From NCBI GenBank assembly GCA_016938425.1, contig JAFGUR010000116.1, positions 1-5,277 of the forward strand: a stretch of DNA of 5,277 nt, given 5' to 3'. The DNA is from Fusobacteriaceae bacterium. Its GTDB lineage: Bacteria; Fusobacteriota; Fusobacteriia; Fusobacteriales; Fusobacteriaceae. The position numbers and the translations under genes are program-made. A model generated the notes under the pieces. It saw only the letters and a program-made list of their open reading frames with translations, was not told where the DNA came from and made no database searches. The first letter of the stretch is position 1, and each line of letters opens with the position of its first letter. This document shows, piece by piece, positions 1-4,174 of this stretch.

Positions 1-2
1 AA

Positions 3-10
3 ATCCCCCC
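3..10 (-). promoter_or_regulatory. Probable G-rich ribosome binding site of an off-window gene
   Basis: On the minus strand the last bases of the window read TCTGGGGGGATTT. The run of six G's sits about 14 bases after the predicted transcription start and is placed like a Shine-Dalgarno site for a start codon just beyond base 1. It resembles the G-rich site AGGGGGA that precedes the ankyrin gene in this window. The start codon is outside the window, so this is inference. Confidence 0.45.
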
Positions 11-29
11 AGACTTTTACAGATACTAA

Positions 30-58
30 ATTATACTCATTTTATATTTTTACGTCAA
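30..58 (-). promoter_or_regulatory. Strong sigma-70-type promoter for a gene lying off the left edge
   Basis: Read on the minus strand there is a -35 box TTGACG (53-58) and a -10 box TATAAT (30-35) separated by exactly 17 bases, i.e. 11 of 12 consensus positions with ideal spacing. Transcription would start near position 23-24 and run out of the window to the left. A G-rich ribosome site follows at 4-10. It lies downstream of the DUF1858 terminator, so it serves an independent transcript. The gene itself is not visible. Confidence 0.75.
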
Positions 59-136
59 ATTTATTTTACTTTTTTATAATTATTTTTTATTCATGACGAT
101 TAATTATTTTTTCATTATAATTTTGAATCCTATTCA

Positions 137-180
137 ATATAAAACAAAAGACCTTCTCACGAAAGTCTTTTGTTTTATAT
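137..180 (-). terminator. Rho-independent terminator of the DUF1858 gene
   Basis: Bases 137-152 and 165-180 form a perfect 16-base-pair stem. After one C/A mismatch three more pairs (154-156 with 161-163) close a four-base loop, which on the minus-strand RNA reads GUGA, a GNRA-type tetraloop. On that strand the stem begins with an A-run and ends in GTTTTATATT, the usual layout of an intrinsic terminator. Its first base is the last base of the DUF1858 stop codon, so termination is tightly coupled to the end of the gene. The stem is nearly symmetrical and could also act on transcripts from the other strand, but no plus-strand gene needs it here. Confidence 0.85.
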
Positions 181-380
181 TAAGCATCTTTTTTGATTAT
201 TTCATTAATTTCAGAAATTACTATATCTGCATTTAATCCATGAGCAGAAATTCCTTCACCTAATGTTTCTCCTGATGCTACCATACATCCGATACATCCT
301 AATCCATATCTTTGAAATACTTGTGCTATTACAGGATATTGTTGAACAGCTTCAAGAATATTTGAATCTCTTGTAACCAT
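180..380 (-). CDS. DUF1858 redox-disulfide domain protein (small, CxxC)
   Basis: This 66-residue protein matches the DUF1858 family in overall pattern, also described as the hybrid-cluster-protein-associated redox disulfide domain. The N-terminal part (DSNILEAVQQYP, residues 5-16) is the typical helix that precedes the core, followed by VFQRYGLGCIGC with the two family cysteines at C29 and C32, then a Gly-rich turn and the C-terminal helix ending in ADIVISEINEIIKK. There is no signal peptide or membrane segment, so it should be cytoplasmic. In the family the cysteine pair is thought to act in redox or metal/NO-related chemistry, but its partner is unknown, and none of the neighbours is a hybrid cluster protein. 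The start at 378-380 is fixed by AGGAGGT at 388-394, seven bases upstream. It is transcribed alone from the promoter at 411-440 and ends in the terminator at 137-180. Length is normal for stand-alone family members. Confidence 0.9.
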   Translation of the reverse strand: MVTRDSNILEAVQQYPVIAQVFQRYGLGCIGCMVASGETLGEGISAHGLNADIVISEINEIIKKDA

Positions 381-387
381 ATTTTAT

Positions 388-394
388 ACCTCCT
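388..394 (-). promoter_or_regulatory. Ribosome binding site of the DUF1858 gene
   Basis: The minus strand reads AGGAGGT, a full match to the Shine-Dalgarno consensus, seven bases before the ATG at 378-380. It decides the start of the small gene and predicts efficient translation. Confidence 0.9.
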
Positions 395-410
395 ATATTT
401 TTATAGTCAA

Positions 411-440
411 ATTATATCAGACAAAGTCTAAAAATGTCAA
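411..440 (-). promoter_or_regulatory. Consensus sigma-70-type promoter of the DUF1858 gene
   Basis: On the minus strand there is a perfect -35 box TTGACA (435-440) and a perfect -10 box TATAAT (411-416), 18 bases apart, with TGA directly before the -10 box (extended -10 motif). Transcription should begin near 404, giving a leader of about 24 bases. The spacer contains the inverted repeat AGAC-AAA-GTCT (419-429), a possible operator. As a 12/12 consensus promoter it predicts high basal expression of a very small protein unless repressed. Confidence 0.85.
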
Positions 441-452
441 CTGATTAATTTA

Positions 453-477
453 GATAAGAAAAGTATAAATTCTTATC
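453..477 (-). terminator. Possible weak terminator or hairpin after kdsD
   Basis: GATAAGAA (453-460) pairs perfectly with TTCTTATC (470-477) around a nine-base loop, three bases after the kdsD stop codon. On the minus strand the stem is followed by TAAATTAATC rather than a T-run, and the stem has only two G-C pairs. It may be a weak terminator or mRNA end stabiliser; some read-through into the DUF1858 gene is possible. Confidence 0.35.
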
Positions 478-480
478 CAT

Positions 481-1434
481 CTATGAAACCAAGTCATGAA
501 GTCTAACTAATCCCACCAATTTACCTTCATTATCTATTACTGGTAATTGATATATTTTGCTTTTCCCTTTTTCCATTATTTGCATAGCTTCTATTGCCAT
601 CGCATCATCTTTTACACTTTTAAATGTAGAAGTCATTATATCCTTAGCTTCAAACTCGAAAAACTTTTCCTTGTTTTTAAGAGCTCTTCTTATATCTCCC
701 TCTGTAATAATTCCTACTATTTTGTCATCTTTAATAATACAAGCAGCACCTAAATTTTTATTTGTCATTTTCAATAGAATACTATCTATTCCTTCTTTTT
801 CTTCACAAAGAGCTATCTCTTCTACCTTATGCATTATATCTGTTACCTTTAATAGAAGCCTTCTTCCTAAACTTCCTCCTGGATGATAAAGAGCAAAATC
901 CTCTGGCATAAATTTTTTAATTTCCATTAAAGTAATTGCTATGGCATCACCCATCATAAGAGTTGCTGTTGATGAACTTGTAGGAGCTAAATTTAAAGAA
1001 CACGCTTCCTCTTCTACTCCTATATCTAATACACAATCAGCTTCTTTAGCTAACTTTGACTCTTTATTTCCTGTCATAGCCACAACTTTACACCCAATTT
1101 TTTTTATTGAAGGCATTATAGACATAACCTCTTCTGTATTTCCACTATGAGATATAGCTATTATAAGATCATCTTCATGAACCATTCCTAAATCTCCATG
1201 TAATCCTTCTGTTGAATGCATAAATATAGTTAAAGTTCCTGTTGATGAAAAAGTTGCTGCTAATTTTTTTCCAATATGTCCAGATTTCCCTACTCCTGTA
1301 ATTACAACTTTACCTTTTGTTTCAAGTATCATTCTTATACATTTTTCAACTTCTATTCCTACTCTATCTCTAACTTTAATTACTTCATCTATTTCTTTTT
1401 GAAATACCTCTTTAACCCTAGCTATAATTTCCAT
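481..1434 (-). CDS. kdsD: D-arabinose 5-phosphate isomerase, KdsD/KpsF/GutQ family
   Basis: The product (317 residues, close to the about 320-330 usual for the family) interconverts D-ribulose 5-phosphate and D-arabinose 5-phosphate, the first step toward Kdo, the sugar linking lipid A to the LPS core; it is cytoplasmic. Residues 1-195 are the SIS sugar-isomerase domain: GVGKSG with K50, LHGDLGM with H79, SHSGNTEE with E102, EEEACSLNLAPTSS with E143, and YHPGGSLGRR with H184. These align at a constant offset of nine with K59, H88, E111, E152 and H193 of E. coli KdsD, so the active site looks intact. Two CBS domains follow, about 197-253 (ending GIITEGDIRRALK) and 264-317 (ending LVGLVRLHDLVS). 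The ATG at 1432-1434 has AAGGAGAT (1441-1448) upstream. It lies 82 bases after the ankyrin gene and has its own -10 region at 1485-1490. No kdsA, kdsB or kdsC is visible nearby. KdsD, KpsF and GutQ cannot be told apart by sequence alone here. Confidence 0.93.
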   Translation of the reverse strand: MEIIARVKEVFQKEIDEVIKVRDRVGIEVEKCIRMILETKGKVVITGVGKSGHIGKKLAATFSSTGTLTIFMHSTEGLHGDLGMVHEDDLIIAISHSGNTEEVMSIMPSIKKIGCKVVAMTGNKESKLAKEADCVLDIGVEEEACSLNLAPTSSSTATLMMGDAIAITLMEIKKFMPEDFALYHPGGSLGRRLLLKVTDIMHKVEEIALCEEKEGIDSILLKMTNKNLGAACIIKDDKIVGIITEGDIRRALKNKEKFFEFEAKDIMTSTFKSVKDDAMAIEAMQIMEKGKSKIYQLPVIDNEGKLVGLVRLHDLVS

Positions 1435-1440
1435 TAATTT

Positions 1441-1448
1441 ATCTCCTT
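1441..1448 (-). promoter_or_regulatory. Ribosome binding site of kdsD
   Basis: The minus strand reads AAGGAGAT, ending six bases before the ATG at 1432-1434. It supports this start over downstream alternatives. Confidence 0.85.
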
Positions 1449-1484
1449 AATAATTACTTCTTCAAGTCTAAAATACCTTCAATA

Positions 1485-1513
1485 ATTATAGCATATTTTA
1501 TCTAAAATTAAAA
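1485..1513 (-). promoter_or_regulatory. Probable extended -10 promoter of kdsD
   Basis: On the minus strand TGC-TATAAT (TATAAT at 1485-1490) is a perfect extended -10 motif located between the ankyrin stop codon and kdsD. The -35 region at 17-base spacing (1508-1513, TTTTAA) is poor, which is tolerated by extended -10 promoters. Transcription would start near 1478, leaving a leader of about 44 bases. No strong terminator separates the ankyrin gene from kdsD, so read-through is also possible. Confidence 0.55.
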
Positions 1514-1516
1514 ATT

Positions 1517-3640
1517 TTACCATTTTATCCCGTAATCTCTTAATAAATCTCTCATCTTCTGACTTTTTGTCATATCCATAATTCTATCTTCACTTTTAAC
1601 TTTTATCCCTTTTTCTAATAATAATTTAGCCACTTCATAAGAATCATTATTTACGGCATAAACTAAAGCATTATAACCTCTTTTATCTTTATCATTTTTA
1701 TTAATTCCTTCAGATAACAAATATTTTGCTATCTCTAATGAATTATTTTTTGAAGCCACCATTAAATAATTTGTTCCATCATCATCTGAACTATTAATTT
1801 TTAATTCTTTTTTATTTAATAATTTAAATACATCTATCGAATCATTCTTCAATGCTATCTTCCCAGCTTCTTCAAGTCCTTCTTCACTTTCTTTTAAAAT
1901 AAATCTTGCTATCTCCACGGAATTATTTTTAGCCGTATACATTAAACTGTTTAATCCATAATTATCTTTTTCTTTAACATTAATTTTATTTTCAATCAGG
2001 TAGTTTCCTATATATTTTGAATTATTTTCTATAGCAATCATTAATAGATTTTTATTTTCACTAGTCTTATAATTTATGCTTTCCTTCAAAATACCAAATT
2101 TTTTGAAAACATCTAATTCATCTTTTTTAACAGACCAAATTATCAAATCTTTTGTTTTCTCTTTAGGAACTAATCCTTTTTCTAGTAAATACTTTATTAT
2201 TTCTGAATTTGAATTTTCTACTGCAATATCTAATAAATTTTTATTATCACTCAAAGTATTTAAATTTATACCCTTTTCAATTAAGTACCTTACTTTATCA
2301 ATTTGATTTTTCTTTACTGCATCAAATATTACTGTTTCACCATTAGTATTTTTTTCTTCAATATTAACATTATTTGAAATTAACACTTCTAGTATTTTTA
2401 TATCATCTGCATAAAAAAGTAAATTTTTATTAGATAAACTTACCTTCTTTTCTATAAATTTATTAAGAAAATCAACATTTCCACCCTTAATAATGTCAAC
2501 AATTAAAGGTTCTCCATTTTCATTTTTATCATTTAACTCTAAATCACCTTCTACCAATTTATTAAATGTTACAGCATCATTTTTCCTAATAGCCCTAATC
2601 ATTTCATTTCTAAGATTTTCTTCCCAATTTTTTAATAAAACTATAACATCGTGTGAATTATTTTCGTATGCCTCTTCTAATGCTCTTTTTCCCTTACTAT
2701 TTTTTATTTGAATCTTTGCGCCATTTCTTAATAATATTTTTACAGTTTCTTCTTTATTATTTATTGCACTCAATATTAAAGCTGTATTTCCATCGACATT
2801 TTTCTCATTTATATTAAGATTTTTCTTTAAAAGTAATAATACTAAATCATCATTCCCTTTAGAAGAAGCTAAATGTAGTAAACTATTATTTTCTTTATCT
2901 AAAAGATTTAAATTTGCCCCATTTTTAATTAAATAATTTATCATTTCTAAGTCTTCAAGTTTTATAGCAATAAATATTGGAGACTCTTTATTTTCATTTA
3001 ATTCATCAATTGAAATTCCTAATTTAATCAAAGTATCAATCATTTCTAAATTTTGATTTTTTGTAGCAATAAATATTGGGTTCTCATTTTTATTATCTAT
3101 ACCTTTAATTTTAGCTCCATTATCAATTAAAAATTTAACTGTATCCAATTTATTATTTTCTACAGCTAAACTAAGTAAATTTTTCCCCATTCTATCTTTT
3201 TCTTCTAAATTCATTCCTGCTCTGAGTAAAATTCCCATTACCTCTGTACTTCCTTGAACTGCTGCTAATATCATCAAAGTATCTCCACTTTTACTTTTTA
3301 CATTTAACTTTGCTCCTTTATTTAGTAAAAGCTCTAATGTCTTATAAGAATTATTCCAAGTAGCCCACATGAGTGGTGTAAACCCATCCTTATTTTTAGC
3401 CTCAATATTTGCTCCTCTACTTATAAGAAACTCAGCCATTTCATAATTATCTTCTGTTGCTGCTACCATCAAAGGTGTTTTTTCCAAGAAAGGTTCTTTC
3501 CATTCAATATTAACACCTTTTTTTATAATTTCCTTTGCCTCACTTACATCATTTCTTTCTACTGCTAAAAAGAAATCATCTTTTACATCTGAATATGTAA
3601 AGCAATTTAATAATAAAAATAATAACAATATTTTTTTCAT
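1517..3640 (-). CDS. Exported ankyrin-repeat protein, about 20 repeats
   Basis: This 707-residue protein starts with a signal peptide: MKK, a run of leucines (residues 4-11), and a likely signal peptidase I site after S17 (FTYS/DV). The rest is almost wholly ankyrin repeats of about 33 residues with the usual helix-helix-loop pattern (for example TPLMVAATEDNYEMAEFLIS, then RGANIEAKNKDG). A degenerate cap (about 20-50) is followed by repeats starting near 53, 86, 119, 152, 185, 218, 251, 284 and 317. The register then breaks at 336-345 (KNWEENLRNE), and a second, more irregular array runs to the end, with short or worn units near 405 and 592 and clean ones near 433, 528, 562, 623 and 656. No transmembrane or enzymatic domain is visible. 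Such proteins bind other proteins; here it should be periplasmic or surface-exposed. The target is unknown. The start follows a G-rich site AGGGGGA six bases upstream. The candidate mobile element at 3692-4097 lies directly upstream. Confidence 0.9.
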   Translation of the reverse strand: MKKILLLFLLLNCFTYSDVKDDFFLAVERNDVSEAKEIIKKGVNIEWKEPFLEKTPLMVAATEDNYEMAEFLISRGANIEAKNKDGFTPLMWATWNNSYKTLELLLNKGAKLNVKSKSGDTLMILAAVQGSTEVMGILLRAGMNLEEKDRMGKNLLSLAVENNKLDTVKFLIDNGAKIKGIDNKNENPIFIATKNQNLEMIDTLIKLGISIDELNENKESPIFIAIKLEDLEMINYLIKNGANLNLLDKENNSLLHLASSKGNDDLVLLLLKKNLNINEKNVDGNTALILSAINNKEETVKILLRNGAKIQIKNSKGKRALEEAYENNSHDVIVLLKNWEENLRNEMIRAIRKNDAVTFNKLVEGDLELNDKNENGEPLIVDIIKGGNVDFLNKFIEKKVSLSNKNLLFYADDIKILEVLISNNVNIEEKNTNGETVIFDAVKKNQIDKVRYLIEKGINLNTLSDNKNLLDIAVENSNSEIIKYLLEKGLVPKEKTKDLIIWSVKKDELDVFKKFGILKESINYKTSENKNLLMIAIENNSKYIGNYLIENKINVKEKDNYGLNSLMYTAKNNSVEIARFILKESEEGLEEAGKIALKNDSIDVFKLLNKKELKINSSDDDGTNYLMVASKNNSLEIAKYLLSEGINKNDKDKRGYNALVYAVNNDSYEVAKLLLEKGIKVKSEDRIMDMTKSQKMRDLLRDYGIKW
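2940..3080 (-). repeat. 99-base direct repeat in the ankyrin gene
   Basis: The 16-base plus-strand string TAGCAATAAATATTGG occurs at 2965-2980 and again at 3064-3079, and TCATTTCTAA at 2941-2950 and 3040-3049. Both pairs are offset by exactly 99 bases, i.e. one 33-residue ankyrin unit. They encode the adjacent similar repeats around residues 187-219 and 220-252 (both with PIFIA-K and LEMI). This suggests a fairly recent unit duplication within the array. Confidence 0.8.
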
Positions 3641-3645
3641 TTTTT

Positions 3646-3652
3646 TCCCCCT
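3646..3652 (-). promoter_or_regulatory. Unusual G-rich ribosome binding site of the ankyrin gene
   Basis: The minus strand reads AGGGGGA six bases before the ATG at 3638-3640. It differs from AGGAGGA by one base and has a run of five G's, so pairing with 16S rRNA is weaker than for the canonical sites of the neighbouring genes. No other Shine-Dalgarno match exists near this start, and the signal peptide begins right at this ATG, so the start is well supported. Confidence 0.7.
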
Positions 3653-3685
3653 AGTAAAAAGATGGCTCTGTCACATTTTGATACA

Positions 3686-3691
3686 TACTTA
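3686..3691 (+). repeat. Left copy of the putative target-site duplication TACTTA
   Basis: TACTTA directly abuts the left terminal inverted repeat and recurs directly outside the right one at 4098-4103. A six-base match exactly at both boundaries is unlikely by chance, though the region is AT-rich and TA is part of both repeats, so a shorter duplication is possible. Confidence 0.6.
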
Positions 3692-4097
3692 GGGCTTACT
3701 GAAAAATAAAAAACAATTGATTTTAAAATCTTTCAACTTCATTTTTAATAAAAAAATCTTAAAAATCAAACATCCAAGCCTTGGACTCCGCTTGCTCTGC
3801 ATAAAATTACTCTAAAATTTCCTCCTGAAATTAAGAGTATCTAAAAACCTCGTAAACGTGGGACGTTTTTTGCGACTGTAGGGAGCTTATCCTTTAGGAA
3901 ATCCCTTATATTTTATCTTTATTTTACAAGGTGTCCAGCAACCCTTGCTTTTATGAGGTGTAACCGAATTTATCCCTGTGGGAGGTCGGGTTTAGATATT
4001 CTTAAAGCTTTAGCTCTTAGAATATCTTATGCGGAGCGTAAGCGATAGTTGGGCAGAAACCCAAGGCTTTAAAAACTGCTTCTAATTCAGTAGACCC
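3692..4097. mobile_element. Candidate MITE-like non-autonomous element, 406 bases
   Basis: The left end (3692-3703) reads GGGCTTACTGAA and the right end, inverted (4086-4097), reads GGGTCTACTGAA: 10 of 12 positions match. Immediately outside both ends is the direct repeat TACTTA (3686-3691 and 4098-4103), as expected for a target-site duplication. Further inside, the arms share inverted blocks: AAGCCTTGG (3776-3784 and 4061-4069) and a 20/23-base block ending GCATAA (3785-3804 and 4027-4049). The interior holds several hairpins and is about 40% GC by hand count over 3781-4080, while a 60-base sample of the ankyrin gene is 20%. No transposase is present. I do not recognise the family; the ends do not fit one IS group with confidence. 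An alternative is a decayed IS200/IS605-type remnant carrying a structured RNA. The whole stretch 3641-4174 contains no convincing gene. Confidence 0.6.
3808..4064. ncRNA. Hairpin-dense, possibly structured RNA region inside the element
   Basis: Consecutive inverted repeats cover this stretch: TACTCT..AGAGTA enclosing AATTTC..GAAATT (3808-3839); AAACGT-GGG-ACGTTT (3854-3868); AGGGA..TCCCT enclosing TCC-TTTA-GGA (3880-3906); AGCAA-CCC-TTGCT (3937-3949); ACCGA..TCGGGT enclosing TCCC-TGT-GGGA (3963-3991); AGATATTCT..AGAATATCT (3994-4027); TTGGG-CAGAAA-CCCAA (4049-4064). GGGTTT (3988-3993) could alternatively pair with AAACCC (4057-4062). This density is not seen in the flanks. Whether it is transcribed, and on which strand, cannot be read from the sequence; the hairpins fit either strand. 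It may equally be DNA structure used in transposition. Confidence 0.35.
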
Positions 4098-4103
4098 TAC
4101 TTA
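4098..4103 (+). repeat. Right copy of the putative target-site duplication TACTTA
   Basis: Second copy of TACTTA, directly after the right end (GACCC, 4093-4097) of the candidate element. Removing the element and one copy would restore a 128-base spacer between the aminotransferase and the ankyrin gene (counted from stop 4175 to start 3640, minus 412 bases and the two ends). Confidence 0.58.
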
Positions 4104-4130
4104 TTAAAATAAAATTTATAATTTCCTATA

Positions 4131-4167
4131 AGTAAAATCAAAAGGAGACAGATTATTCTATCTCCTT
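4131..4167 (-). terminator. Rho-independent terminator of the aminotransferase gene
   Basis: AAGGAGA (4142-4148) pairs with TCTCCTT (4161-4167); after one mismatch three more pairs (4150-4152 with 4157-4159) close a TTAT loop. Read on the minus strand, the stem begins seven bases after the TAA stop and is followed by TTTTGATTTTAC, a good T-rich tail. It should isolate the aminotransferase transcript from the element and the ankyrin gene. Confidence 0.8.
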
Positions 4168-4174
4168 ATAATAA

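Noticed and set aside
547..1150. Plus-strand open frames at 547-753, 557-886 and 941-1150
   Set aside because: They lie wholly inside kdsD on the other strand, have no ribosome sites and give low-complexity Ser/Ile/Phe-rich peptides; kdsD has an intact catalytic set.
1503..1519. Inverted repeat TAAAATT-AAA-AATTTTA at the end of the ankyrin gene as a terminator
   Set aside because: The stem is all A-T and would be too unstable; such palindromes are expected by chance at this composition.
2076..2711. Plus-strand open frames at 2076-2306 and 2493-2711
   Set aside because: They are antisense shadows of the ankyrin repeats, with hydrophobic, Ser/Phe-rich composition from A-rich coding sequence.
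3602..3610. Lipobox ending at C13 of the ankyrin protein
   Set aside because: The residues before the cysteine are L-L-N; asparagine at -1 is not typical of a lipoprotein signal, so signal peptidase I cleavage is more likely, though not certain.
1517..3640. Regular 99-base periodicity as a CRISPR-like or tandem DNA array
   Set aside because: The periodicity reflects 33-residue ankyrin units in an open frame; there are no constant repeats with unique spacers.
3664..3685. GGCTCTGTCACATTTTG as the end of another insertion sequence
   Set aside because: It has a general look of some IS ends, but no inverted partner is found elsewhere in the window.
3719..3730. Palindrome GATTTTAAAATC as an operator
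   Set aside because: Perfect, but almost all A-T and within an AT-rich stretch of the element arm; no promoter is near that it could control.
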